Assembly: GCA_017860375.1 (NCBI GenBank)
Contig: JAGDMB010000068.1
Location: 1-12,201, forward strand
Origin: Bacteroidota bacterium
GTDB lineage: Bacteria; Bacteroidota; Bacteroidia; Bacteroidales; UBA10428
Direction of reading: 5' to 3'
DNA: 12,201 nucleotides
Made by a program: the position numbers and the translations under genes. Under the pieces are notes generated by a model. It made no database searches. It had not been told where the DNA came from and saw only the letters and a program-made list of their open reading frames with translations. Positions 1 through 7,214 of this stretch are shown piece by piece; within the stretch, counting starts at the first letter, position 1; each line of letters begins with the position of its first letter.

Positions 1-659
1 GTCTGCTGTCCCTCAACATCAGTTTCAACAATGGTTTCAGTTGCTTCCTCTTCTTCCTCCTCCCATACATGTTTAGGAATGACCGGGCCTTCGTTGCGGT
101 AATAAAGAGCCAGTCCAAGTCCCACCATCATGCCCATCAGGTGCGATTCCCATGACATATCGGGCTTGTAGGGGAAGATACCCCAGACCATACTGCCATA
201 AAGGAAGGCAACCAGGAGCGATATAGCCAGCAAGTTGATATTTTGCCGGATGATGCCGCTGAAGAACAGAAAAGAAGCAAAGGCATAAATGAGCCCGCTT
301 GCTCCGATATGATGCGAAGGCCGTGCGAACAGCCACACGGCAATTCCGGTAATCAGCCATGCATAGAGGTGTACCCTGAAGGCGACCTTATGGTAAAAGA
401 AAAATATGGCCAGGGAAAGAACGAACAACGGCACGGAATTGTTGATAAGGTGGTTAAAATTGGCATGGATAAAGGGAGCGGTAAGGATACCGAGGAGGCC
501 GGATGCCCTGCGCGGAAATACACCCAGGAAGGAAAGATCCCAGTTTTCTGCCTGTTCGACGATTTTTATCAGCCATAAAACGATCAGGAGAAAAGTGGGA
601 AACAGAAGGCTTATCCTGAAGCGGCGTATATCAATATTTTCTTCAGTTTTGCTGTTCAT
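1..659 (-). CDS. Rhomboid family intramembrane serine protease (3' end outside window)
   Basis: Reading leftward from an ATG at 659, the frame stays open to the window edge (219 codons, no stop), so the gene is partial. The product is a GlpG-like rhomboid, a membrane protease that cuts transmembrane segments of other proteins inside the bilayer. Visible family marks are GASG at 119-122 with the catalytic Ser121, SHLMG at 172-176 with the catalytic His173, and His70 and Asn74 (HLINN), which match the oxyanion-side His/Asn of GlpG. About six hydrophobic segments can be drawn (roughly 15-33, 72-92, 95-113, 117-138, 143-163, 172-188). After the last one comes a strongly acidic tail with a run of Glu around 200-206, continuing out of view. 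The substrate cannot be predicted. It lies downstream of the ilv terminator and probably has its own promoter. The family call is firm. Confidence 0.88.
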   Translation of the reverse strand, partial: MNSKTEENIDIRRFRISLLFPTFLLIVLWLIKIVEQAENWDLSFLGVFPRRASGLLGILTAPFIHANFNHLINNSVPLFVLSLAIFFFYHKVAFRVHLYAWLITGIAVWLFARPSHHIGASGLIYAFASFLFFSGIIRQNINLLAISLLVAFLYGSMVWGIFPYKPDMSWESHLMGMMVGLGLALYYRNEGPVIPKHVWEEEEEEATETIVETDVEGQQ

Positions 660-694
660 TATTGGAATAGTTGCCTCATGGCCTACCATACGGG

Positions 695-702
695 TAAAGA
701 TA
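695..702 (-). promoter_or_regulatory. Possible -7 element for the rhomboid gene
   Basis: On the minus strand this reads TATCTTTA, 7 of 8 matches to the Bacteroidota -7 consensus TAnnTTTG, about 36 bases before the rhomboid ATG. No convincing -33 TTG lies at the right distance, so the call is weak. It fits the view that the ilv operon ends just upstream and the rhomboid is transcribed separately. Confidence 0.25.
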
Positions 703-715
703 AATCCAAATTGTC

Positions 716-761
716 CAAAAACAGAAAAACCCAACCGTTTTTTAATCCGGTCGGGCTTCTT
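716..761 (-). terminator. Rho-independent terminator of the ilv operon
   Basis: On the minus strand, CCCGACCG (755-748) pairs with CGGTTGGG (737-730) around a 10-base A-rich loop, with one G-U pair. The stem extends outward through AGAAG pairing with the first Ts of the tail. It is followed by TTTTTCTGTTTTT, a clear U-tract. It begins about 90 bases after the ilvC stop. Stem plus U-tract on the operon's own strand makes this a good intrinsic terminator. Confidence 0.8.
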
Positions 762-849
762 ATCAAATCCTGCAGGTGTTTCAACCGACCCCGTTTTTAC
801 AGGGAGAGGTCAGCGAAACGGAAACCTGTCAGGAAACAGGCAACCTTTC

Positions 850-1899
850 TTATTTGTTTTTCGGCCGCAGGTTCCTTACTTGTTGTCCGGCCTGCCACAT
901 TTCTGATTCGCGCAGTTCTTTCAGCTCAATCTCGAGCAATTCCTTGTAATTGGGTTTACCGGTCGATTCAAGCACCCTTTTGGTCTCGGCTCCCGACTTC
1001 ACTTTATTGTAAAGATCGTTGAAAACCGGAAGGGTAGCTTCTTTGAATTTAGGTCTCCAGTCAAGTGCTCCGCGCTGTGCGGTAGCACTGCAATTGGAAT
1101 ACATCCAGTCCATTCCGTTTTCATCCACAAGGCGAATCAGGCTCTGTGTGAGTTCTTCCACGGTTTCATTAAATGCTTCACTGGGCGTGTGACCATGTTG
1201 GCGCAGCACCTGGTACTGGGCATCCATGATACCGGCCAGGGCACCCATCAGCACTCCGCGTTCACCGGTCAGGTCACTGTATACTTCCTGTTCAAAGGTG
1301 GTGGGAAAGAGGTATCCCGAACCGATGGCAATGCCGACAGCCAAGGTCCGTTCTTTGGCTCTTTTGGTATAATCCTGGAAAATGGCAAAGCTGGAGTTGA
1401 TGCCGGCGCCTGCAAGAAAATTCCGCCGTACGCTGGTACCTGAACCCTTGGGCGCGACGAGAATTACATCCACATCTGCAGGAGGTACAACTCCGGTTTG
1501 TTCTTTATACGTAATGGAAAAGCCATGCGAGAAATACAGGGCATCGCCAGGCTTAAGGCAGGGCTTCAGAAGGGGCCAGATGGTGCGCTGGGCAGCGTCG
1601 GATACCAGATACTGGATGATGGTCCCTTTTTTTGCCGCTTCTTCAATGCTGAACAGGGTTTCGCCGGGCACCCATCCGTCTTTCACCGCCCTGTCCCAGT
1701 CTGCTTTAAAATCCGGTGACTGACCGATGATGACATGGATACCGTTGTCTTTCATGTTGAGCGACTGGGCCGGCCCCTGCACACCGTAGCCGATGACGGC
1801 TACCACTTCATTTTTAAGTATTTCCTGCGCTTTTTTTAAGGGAAATTCTTCGCGTGTTATGACGTCTTCAACAATACCTCCGAAATTAATTTTTGCCAT
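850..1899 (-). CDS. ilvC: Ketol-acid reductoisomerase (NAD(P)H, Mg2+)
   Basis: A 349-residue class I ketol-acid reductoisomerase. It isomerises and reduces 2-acetolactate or 2-aceto-2-hydroxybutyrate to the dihydroxy acids, the second common step of valine, isoleucine and leucine synthesis in the cytosol. The N-terminal Rossmann fold shows GYGVQG at 37-42. The C-terminal helical domain carries the Mg2+ ligands Asp209 and Glu213 (SDLTGERG) and the ETVEEL helix with Glu245 and Glu249. The body matches Bacteroides-type IlvC throughout and the length is normal for that group. The start ATG is preceded by AT-rich sequence without a Shine-Dalgarno, usual in this phylum. It is the last gene of ilvDBNC, 20 bases after ilvN and before a terminator. 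The cofactor loop (about 60-68) lacks the usual basic residues and has Asp63 and Asp67, which may favour NADH over NADPH (inference). Confidence 0.97.
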   Translation of the reverse strand: MAKINFGGIVEDVITREEFPLKKAQEILKNEVVAVIGYGVQGPAQSLNMKDNGIHVIIGQSPDFKADWDRAVKDGWVPGETLFSIEEAAKKGTIIQYLVSDAAQRTIWPLLKPCLKPGDALYFSHGFSITYKEQTGVVPPADVDVILVAPKGSGTSVRRNFLAGAGINSSFAIFQDYTKRAKERTLAVGIAIGSGYLFPTTFEQEVYSDLTGERGVLMGALAGIMDAQYQVLRQHGHTPSEAFNETVEELTQSLIRLVDENGMDWMYSNCSATAQRGALDWRPKFKEATLPVFNDLYNKVKSGAETKRVLESTGKPNYKELLEIELKELRESEMWQAGQQVRNLRPKNK

Positions 1900-1919
1900 A
1901 ATAGATATGTATTTATTGT

Positions 1920-2498
1920 TTAGTTGTTTTCATATACAGCCGTTATTTCGCCGGCTTCCTTCAGATAGGTTGAAAAAAGTTCTTTGCTCGAACGGGTTAC
2001 CGCAACGCGACCCGAACTGGTAAACTGAAGCACCTTGTATTTCTCCAGTTCATCAAAAAGTGCCAGGTATTCTTCCTTGTACCCGGTTTTTTCGATGACG
2101 GTATATTCGGGCCTTACCTCCAGTATCCGGGCATTGTGTTTCCGGATGGTGGCTTCCAGTTCATCCCCTTCAATCAGAGCCTTTGTAGGTACTTTAAAAA
2201 GGGCAATCTCCTGGTAGATGACTTCATCATCGGTATGGTAAAAAGCTTTCAGCACTTCCACCAGTTTTTCGATCTGGCTGACGACCTGTTCCACTTTTTC
2301 ACGGGTGTCGTTCACCACAATGGTAAATTTATGAATGCCTTTTATTGCGGATACCGATACGGTAAGGCTTTCGATGTTAACATGACGCCGTGTGAAAATG
2401 ATCGTTATCCGGTTCAGCAATCCGATGTGGTTTTCGGAGAAAGCCGATATGGTGTAGGTTTGTTTGCCGTTTCCATTGATTCCGTTTCCTGATGCCAT
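1920..2498 (-). CDS. ilvN: Acetolactate synthase, small (regulatory) subunit
   Basis: A 192-residue regulatory subunit of acetohydroxyacid synthase. An ACT domain spans about residues 15-90 (from YTISAFSENHIGLLNRI through IKGIHKFTIVV), where branched-chain amino acids, chiefly valine, usually bind to give feedback inhibition. A C-terminal small-subunit domain follows at about 95-188. It binds the catalytic IlvB encoded immediately upstream: ilvN starts 5 bases after the ilvB stop, so the two are probably translationally coupled. The first dozen residues are Gly/Asn-rich and poorly conserved, so the exact start is a little less certain than the gene, but the ATG at 2498 gives a normal length. 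Confidence 0.95.
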   Translation of the reverse strand: MASGNGINGNGKQTYTISAFSENHIGLLNRITIIFTRRHVNIESLTVSVSAIKGIHKFTIVVNDTREKVEQVVSQIEKLVEVLKAFYHTDDEVIYQEIALFKVPTKALIEGDELEATIRKHNARILEVRPEYTVIEKTGYKEEYLALFDELEKYKVLQFTSSGRVAVTRSSKELFSTYLKEAGEITAVYENN

Positions 2499-2503
2499 AG
2501 CTT

Positions 2504-4237
2504 TTATTTTTTTGGTTCGAGAATAACTTCAGATACCGATGCCCCTGTGGGTACCATGGGAAAAACATTGTCTTCCTTTTCAATACTCACTTCGAGGAAA
2601 TAGGGGCCCTTATAATCGAGCATTTCCTGGATGGCGGCTGCAAGTTCCGGCCGGTGAAGGACTTTTCTTCCCTTGATGCCAAAACCTTCGGCTACCTTGA
2701 CAAAATCAGGATTGAGAAGGTAGGTTTCGGAATAGCGTTTTTCAAAAAACATTTCCTGCCATTGCCGGACCATCCCCAGGTATTTATTGTTCATCAGAAC
2801 TATTTTAACCGCAGCCTGGGTCTGGTTGATGGTCCCCAGCTCCTGGATGGTCATTTGCAGTCCACCGTCCCCCACGATCAGGATCACTTCCTCTTCGGGT
2901 GCGGCGATCTTTGCCCCGTGTGCGGCCGGCAGGCCGAAACCCATGGTGCCAAGGCCTCCTGAGGTCACATAGGATCTTTTATTGGCGAAATTGAAATACC
3001 GTGAAGTCACCATCTGGTGCTGCCCGACATCGGTAACAACGATCGCATTTCCCCCTGTCTTTTCATTCAGGATCTGGATTACCTCACCCATGGTCAGGCC
3101 TTCTTTTGTCGGGAAGAGATCTTTTGTAATTACTTTTTTAATCTCAATTTTGTCTGCGTCCCTGAATTCCCTTAGCCAGGAATCATGGGAACGCTTTTTT
3201 ATCCGTGCGGTCAGTGCAGGCAGAGTTACCTTCACATCGCCGAGAACGGCCACCTCCACCCTCACATTCTTGTTGACCTCAGACCGGTCAATTTCAAGAT
3301 GGATGATCCGGGCTTGCTTTGCATACCGTTTAAGGTCTCCGGTTACACGGTCATCAAAGCGCATTCCTACCGCGATGAGAAGATCACATTCATTGGTTTT
3401 GATATTGGTGGAATAGTTGCCGTGCATACCCAGCATCCCGACATTCAGCGGATGCTTTCTTGGCAGCGCACAGGCACCCAATATGGTCCATGCGGCAGGT
3501 ATACCTGATTTTTCAACGAAAGCCCTGAACTCATCTTCGGCCTCACCCAGGATCACACCCTGTCCGAACAGGATGAAAGGTTTTTTTGCCTGGTTGATCA
3601 GATCGGCTGCCTCTTTGATCGTTTCTGGATCAGGTTTTGGAACGGGAACATAACTGCGCACCTTGATGCACTTGTTGTATTCAAAATCGAGTTCTCCAAA
3701 CTGGGCGTTTTTGGCGATGTCAATCAATACCGGACCCGGTCTGCCGGAACGGGCGATATAAAATGCCTGGGCGATAATTTCCGGTATTTCTTCGGATTTT
3801 GTGATCTGGTAGTTCCATTTTGTTACCGGCATGGAGATGCCGATTACATCCGTTTCCTGGAAAGCATCGGAACCAAGCAGGGAGGCGGTAACCTGACCGG
3901 TTATGCACACCAGGGGTGTGGAGTCGATCATGGCATCGGCAATACCCGTTATCAGGTTCGTGGCACCGGGACCCGAAGTGGCCAGTACGACACCCACCTT
4001 TCCGGAAACCCTTGCATAGCCTTGTGCCGCATGTATTGCGCCTTGTTCATGCCGGGTCAATATATGCTTTGTTTTGTCACTGTGATCCATCAGTGCATCA
4101 TAAATGGGCATGATGGCACCACCGGGGTAGCCAAAAATGGTATCGACTCCTTCCCTGGCGAGCGATCGCATCACGGCGTCGGCTCCTGTGATCCTGATTT
4201 TCTTTTTATTTTTTTTGATTGAAATTTGTTTTTTCAT
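2504..4237 (-). CDS. ilvB: Acetolactate synthase, large (catalytic) subunit
   Basis: A 577-residue thiamine-diphosphate enzyme. It condenses two pyruvates to 2-acetolactate, or pyruvate with 2-oxobutyrate to 2-aceto-2-hydroxybutyrate, opening the valine/leucine and isoleucine branches. Domains run in the usual order: ThDP PYR domain (about 15-180, with FGYPGGAIMPIYDAL and catalytic Glu64 in TRHEQG), central FAD-binding-type domain (about 200-340), and ThDP PP domain (about 380-550) with the GDG...NN cofactor motif at 456-484 and the NKYLGMVRQWQ loop. Length is typical. The first 15 residues are Lys-rich and not conserved, so the start is the least certain part. It lies 75 bases after ilvD and directly before its regulatory subunit. 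No separate promoter was recognised in that 75-base gap. Confidence 0.97.
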   Translation of the reverse strand: MKKQISIKKNKKKIRITGADAVMRSLAREGVDTIFGYPGGAIMPIYDALMDHSDKTKHILTRHEQGAIHAAQGYARVSGKVGVVLATSGPGATNLITGIADAMIDSTPLVCITGQVTASLLGSDAFQETDVIGISMPVTKWNYQITKSEEIPEIIAQAFYIARSGRPGPVLIDIAKNAQFGELDFEYNKCIKVRSYVPVPKPDPETIKEAADLINQAKKPFILFGQGVILGEAEDEFRAFVEKSGIPAAWTILGACALPRKHPLNVGMLGMHGNYSTNIKTNECDLLIAVGMRFDDRVTGDLKRYAKQARIIHLEIDRSEVNKNVRVEVAVLGDVKVTLPALTARIKKRSHDSWLREFRDADKIEIKKVITKDLFPTKEGLTMGEVIQILNEKTGGNAIVVTDVGQHQMVTSRYFNFANKRSYVTSGGLGTMGFGLPAAHGAKIAAPEEEVILIVGDGGLQMTIQELGTINQTQAAVKIVLMNNKYLGMVRQWQEMFFEKRYSETYLLNPDFVKVAEGFGIKGRKVLHRPELAAAIQEMLDYKGPYFLEVSIEKEDNVFPMVPTGASVSEVILEPKK

Positions 4238-4312
4238 ACTGTATACTGTCTTTCCTGTTGAATGAATTTTGTTATATTCCGGCTGCGTTTTTTTAATTGT
4301 CTGGCAGCGTTC

Positions 4313-6139
4313 TCATATTTCTCTTACGGCTCCTTTGTCAGCGGATGTGACCATGCGGGCATAGGCTTTTAGCGCCCCGGAAAGGATGCGGTTTCGCAGC
4401 AGGGGAGTATAGGCAGCGGCGCCCCTTTGCTGTTGCTGCTTGCGACGGTTCTCCAGTTCATTTTCGGAGACCAGCACATCGATCTTTCGGCCGGGAATGT
4501 TGATCTCGATGATGTCACCATCCTGCAGCAGTGCAATCTCTCCGCCGGCAGCAGCTTCAGGCGAAACATGACCGATGGAGAGACCCGATGTCCCCCCTGA
4601 AAAGCGTCCGTCCGTTACCAGGGCACATTGCTTGCCCAAACCCATGGATTTTATATAGGAGGTCGGATAGAGCATTTCCTGCATACCGGGACCTCCCCGT
4701 GGCCCTTCATACCGGATGACCACGGCATCTCCGGGCTGTACTTTCCCGCCAAGGATCGCATCACAGGCATCTTCCTGTGATTCGAATACCCTGGCAGGTC
4801 CTTTGAAATAGTAAAGGGATGGATCGACACCGGCTGTTTTGACAACACAACCGTTTGGGGCGATATTGCCGTATAAAACGCCAAGTCCCCCGTCCTTGAA
4901 ATAACAGTGCGCAATGCTGCGTATGCATCCACCCGAACGATCCATGTCGAAATCCTTGTACAGAACGCCCTGACTTCCCAGGGTAAGGTTCTTCAATCCC
5001 GACGGAGCACTGAGGAACAATTCATCCGCTTCGGCTGTATGGCTTTCCCGTGTGATATCATAGCGGGCAATGGCCTCACCCAGTGTCATCTGGTCCACTC
5101 TTTTCACCGATGTGTCAACCAGTCCTCCCTTCTCAAGTTCGCCCATGATGCCCAGTATACCCCCGGCACGGTTCACATCCTCTACATGGTATGCCGAACT
5201 GGGCGCCACCTTGCAAAGCACAGGCACTTTTCGTGACAGCCTGTCAATATCTTTCATGGTAAAGTCCACACCGGCTTCCCGGGCGATGGCGAGGATGTGC
5301 AATACGGTATTGGTTGATCCGCCCATGGCAATATCCAAGGCCATGGCATTTAAAAAGGCTGCACGGGTGGCGATGGAACGGGGCAATACCGATTCATCTC
5401 CCTCGTCATAATATTTTTTGGTAATGGCTACGATACGGTGAGCGGCTTTTTCGAAAAGTTTTTTCCGCGTTTTATGGGTGGCCACAACGGTGCCGTTTCC
5501 CGGTAATGCAAGTCCGATGGCCTCGTTCAGGCAGTTCATCGAATTGGCGGTAAACATACCCGAACAGGAACCGCAGGTCGGGCAGGCTTCTTTTTCAATA
5601 ACACTGAGTTCCTCATCGGAAGTGGAATTGTCGGCCGCCATGACCATGGCGTCTACCAGGTCATACTTCTTTGATCCGACGGTACCGGCTTCCATCGGAC
5701 CTCCTGAAATAAAAACGGCCGGAATATTAAGCCGCATAGCGGCCATAAGCATGCCCGGGGTAATCTTATCGCAGTTGCTGATGCATATCATGGCATCCAC
5801 TTTATGCGCGTTGCACATGTATTCGACGCTGTCGGCAATCAGGTCCCTTGAGGGAAGGGAATAGAGCATACCGTCATGTCCCATGGCTATGCCGTCATCA
5901 ATGGCAATCGTATTGAATTCAGCGGCATAACAGCCTTCTTTATCGATGATGGATTTGATTTCCTGGCCCACCATATGCAGATGTGTGTGACCGGGGACAA
6001 ACTGGGTAAACGAATTAACGATGGCAATAATGGGTTTGCCGATCTGGTCTTCCTTCATTCCGGTTGCCCTCCAGAGGCTTCTGGCACCGGCCATCCGACG
6101 GCCTTCGGTGGTGATGGAACTTCGTAATTTTATTTTCAT
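4313..6139 (-). CDS. ilvD: Dihydroxy-acid dehydratase (iron-sulfur)
   Basis: A 608-residue IlvD/Edd-family dehydratase. It converts 2,3-dihydroxy-isovalerate and 2,3-dihydroxy-3-methylvalerate to the 2-oxo acids that are transaminated to valine and isoleucine. Cluster ligands are visible at Cys123 (SNCDKITPGM) and in CPTCGSC at 186-192, where Cys192 matches the second conserved ligand; Asp81 (AIDDGIAMGHDG) fits the Mg2+ site. The position after VNSFTQFVPGH at 42-51 has no cysteine, as in the oxygen-sensitive [4Fe-4S] E. coli type rather than the three-cysteine [2Fe-2S] type (inference from family knowledge). It is the first structural gene of the operon. The ATG at 6139 lies 26 bases after the leader hairpin, so its expression should depend on that leader. 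Confidence 0.97.
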   Translation of the reverse strand: MKIKLRSSITTEGRRMAGARSLWRATGMKEDQIGKPIIAIVNSFTQFVPGHTHLHMVGQEIKSIIDKEGCYAAEFNTIAIDDGIAMGHDGMLYSLPSRDLIADSVEYMCNAHKVDAMICISNCDKITPGMLMAAMRLNIPAVFISGGPMEAGTVGSKKYDLVDAMVMAADNSTSDEELSVIEKEACPTCGSCSGMFTANSMNCLNEAIGLALPGNGTVVATHKTRKKLFEKAAHRIVAITKKYYDEGDESVLPRSIATRAAFLNAMALDIAMGGSTNTVLHILAIAREAGVDFTMKDIDRLSRKVPVLCKVAPSSAYHVEDVNRAGGILGIMGELEKGGLVDTSVKRVDQMTLGEAIARYDITRESHTAEADELFLSAPSGLKNLTLGSQGVLYKDFDMDRSGGCIRSIAHCYFKDGGLGVLYGNIAPNGCVVKTAGVDPSLYYFKGPARVFESQEDACDAILGGKVQPGDAVVIRYEGPRGGPGMQEMLYPTSYIKSMGLGKQCALVTDGRFSGGTSGLSIGHVSPEAAAGGEIALLQDGDIIEINIPGRKIDVLVSENELENRRKQQQQRGAAAYTPLLRNRILSGALKAYARMVTSADKGAVREI

Positions 6140-6165
6140 AGGGTTTATGCTGTTTTTCTAAATCA

Positions 6166-6195
6166 GAAAGCCATTCTTTGCAGAGAATGGCTTTC
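6166..6195 (-). terminator. Attenuator hairpin (3:4 stem) before ilvD
   Basis: On the minus strand, GAAAGCCATTCT (6195-6184) and AGAATGGCTTTC (6177-6166) form a perfect 12-base-pair stem with a 6-base loop. It stands where a leader terminator should be, between the leader peptide and ilvD. What follows is TGATTTAGAAAAAC rather than a strong U-tract, so termination may be inefficient, factor-assisted, or replaced by an effect on ilvD translation. The stem itself is certain; its role is inferred. Confidence 0.65.
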
Positions 6196-6226
6196 CGTAT
6201 TGTACCTCATTTAGTAAACCATTCTC
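6183..6226 (-). promoter_or_regulatory. Alternative (antiterminator) pairing in the ilv leader
   Basis: GAGAATGG (6226-6219, beginning on the last two bases of the leader stop codon) can pair perfectly with CCATTCTC (6190-6183), which is the 5' arm of the attenuator stem. A further three A-U pairs (TTT at 6218-6216 with AAA at 6194-6192) are possible if one G is bulged. The two structures exclude each other. A ribosome reaching the leader stop would cover GAGAATGG and let the attenuator form; one stalled earlier on Ile/Leu/Val codons would leave it free to pair. Confidence 0.6.
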
Positions 6227-6290
6227 AGCCTGTAGTGCGAATCACAACTACAAGAAGGAGGACGTTTACCAGAATGATGATATTTGTCAT
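6225..6290 (-). CDS. Branched-chain amino acid leader peptide (ilv attenuator)
   Basis: A 21-codon reading frame from ATG at 6290 to TGA at 6227-6225. Residues 4-17 read IIILVNVLLLVVVI, and 13 of the 21 residues are Ile (4), Leu (4) or Val (5), exactly the end products of the operon that follows. It resembles E. coli IlvL in concept, not in sequence. A promoter lies just upstream, leaving a 5' UTR of about ten A/T-rich bases. The last codons form a hairpin (CTTGTAGT 6254-6247 with ACTACAGG 6236-6229), and the stop codon abuts the antiterminator segment. Its likely job is to sense charged Ile/Leu/Val tRNAs by ribosome stalling. The composition and placement are hard to explain by chance. Confidence 0.85.
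   Translation of the reverse strand: MTNIIILVNVLLLVVVIRTTG
6229..6254 (-). promoter_or_regulatory. Leader 1:2 (pause-type) hairpin
   Basis: On the minus strand CTTGTAGT and ACTACAGG can form an 8-pair stem (one G-U) around a 10-base loop, inside the end of the leader peptide coding sequence. Its position matches the 1:2 pause hairpin of classical attenuators, which holds RNA polymerase until the ribosome catches up. It is short and its role is inferred. Confidence 0.45.
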
Positions 6291-6304
6291 GTTTTTAATT
6301 TGTG

Positions 6305-6336
6305 CAAATATATGCAATAAAAATTTATTTAATCAA
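6305..6336 (-). promoter_or_regulatory. Promoter of the ilv leader and operon
   Basis: On the minus strand the -7 element TATATTTG (6312-6305) matches the Bacteroidota consensus TAnnTTTG at every fixed position. A -33 TTG (6336-6334) lies 21 bases upstream. Transcription would start near 6299, only about 10 bases before the leader peptide ATG, which suits an attenuation leader. Confidence 0.7.
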
Positions 6337-6358
6337 CATTAGCGCATTATTTTTCATT

Positions 6359-7171
6359 TTATTCCTGGTTCCTGATTTCTGACTCCTGGCTCTTCTTTTT
6401 ATAGAATCCCTTCAGCATTTCATTTTCGGGAAGCCTGTACCACTGAATGGTCTGATGATCGAGTTCATCGGTATAATTGGGCTCATGGATAATGAATCCG
6501 CATTCTTTGAGCCGTTCGGTATAGTCGCGACCGTAGAGCCGGTAATGATCTTTTTGCCTGAAATGCACTTCGCGTTCATGCGGGTCTGTAATGGAGGGAT
6601 CCTCATAGGTCTTTTCAAGAGTCATGTCCATGGGAACCTGCATAATGCCATATCCGCCGGGTTTTAAAATCCTGAGTATTTCACGCATGGCTTTACGGTC
6701 ATCCGGAACATGCTCCAGCACGTGGTTGCAGATTACAACATCAAAAGTGTTGTCGGCAAGGGGCATTTGCTGTATGTCGAGCTTTACATCGGCCAGGGGG
6801 GATTCAAGATCAGCTGTAGTATAATCGAGGTTGCCCAGTTTCCGGAAACGGGAATAGAAACATTGCTCCGGTGCGACATGAAGAACTTTAAGCGGATCTG
6901 TAAAGAAAACCGTCTTGTTTTTGAGGTACAGCCACAGCAGACGGTGCCTTTCCAGGGAAAAACAACGGGGACACAATACACCCTTCCTTACCTTGTTGTA
7001 TCCGTAAGGCAGGAACTTCGAAAACCGGCCGCCGCAAACAGGACATTCGACTTTATTGCCACGAAACAGTAAGGATGTGATTTTCATCAAGGGTTGGCTG
7101 ATCCGGATCAGCCAGGGTCGTGGAATGGTGTTGAGCAACCAGGCAAGGGTCTTTTTCACAGGCGGATTCAT
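6359..7171 (-). CDS. Zinc-ribbon class I SAM-dependent methyltransferase
   Basis: 270 residues. The N-terminal part holds a CxxC...CxxC zinc-ribbon-like motif (Cys43, Cys46, Cys67, Cys70, in CPVC and CPRC). It is followed by a Methyltransf_11-type Rossmann domain: KVLHVAPEQCF at 95-105 (a variant of motif I with APE in place of the usual glycine-rich turn), an acidic strand end at 121-123 (DLE), FDVVICNHVLEHVPDD at 143-158, and ILKPGGYGIMQVP at 168-180. It probably methylates a small molecule or a sugar/lipid precursor with S-adenosylmethionine; the substrate cannot be read from the sequence. The last 11 residues (SQESEIRNQE preceded by K) are encoded by a degenerate 7-base DNA repeat and are probably not part of the native fold. 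It does not seem linked in function to the ilv genes; its promoter appears to be back-to-back with the VOC gene. Confidence 0.85.
   Translation of the reverse strand: MNPPVKKTLAWLLNTIPRPWLIRISQPLMKITSLLFRGNKVECPVCGGRFSKFLPYGYNKVRKGVLCPRCFSLERHRLLWLYLKNKTVFFTDPLKVLHVAPEQCFYSRFRKLGNLDYTTADLESPLADVKLDIQQMPLADNTFDVVICNHVLEHVPDDRKAMREILRILKPGGYGIMQVPMDMTLEKTYEDPSITDPHEREVHFRQKDHYRLYGRDYTERLKECGFIIHEPNYTDELDHQTIQWYRLPENEMLKGFYKKKSQESEIRNQE
6363..6390 (-). repeat. Degenerate 7-base tandem repeat, four units, inside the methyltransferase 3' end
   Basis: On the minus strand the units are GCCAGGA, GTCAGAA, ATCAGGA and ACCAGGA, in perfect 7-base phase. The same kind of heptad (ACCAGGA, ACCCAGA) appears on the plus strand at the right edge of the window. 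The array supplies the final codons of the upstream gene, and the stop TAA follows at once. Confidence 0.75.
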
Positions 7172-7183
7172 ACAAATGATCGG

Positions 7184-7214
7184 TAAATTTATCCTAAATT
7201 GTGCATTGGCGCAA
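7184..7214 (-). promoter_or_regulatory. Possible methyltransferase promoter
   Basis: On the minus strand a -33 TTG (7214-7212) is followed after 20 bases by TAAATTTA (7191-7184), 7 of 8 matches to TAnnTTTG. It lies about 12 bases before the ATG at 7171. It shares the CAATTG hexamer at 7212-7217 with the divergent promoter of the VOC gene. Confidence 0.4.

Noticed and set aside
822..838. Small hairpin CCTGT...ACAGG between ilvC and the terminator
   Set aside because: Only five pairs and no U-tract. The stronger terminator at 716-761 explains the end of the operon.
4238..4312. The 75-base gap between ilvD and ilvB, examined for an internal promoter or second leader
   Set aside because: No TAnnTTTG element with a TTG at proper spacing and no notable hairpin. 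The direct repeat ACTGT-AT-ACTGT near 4240 is too short to interpret.
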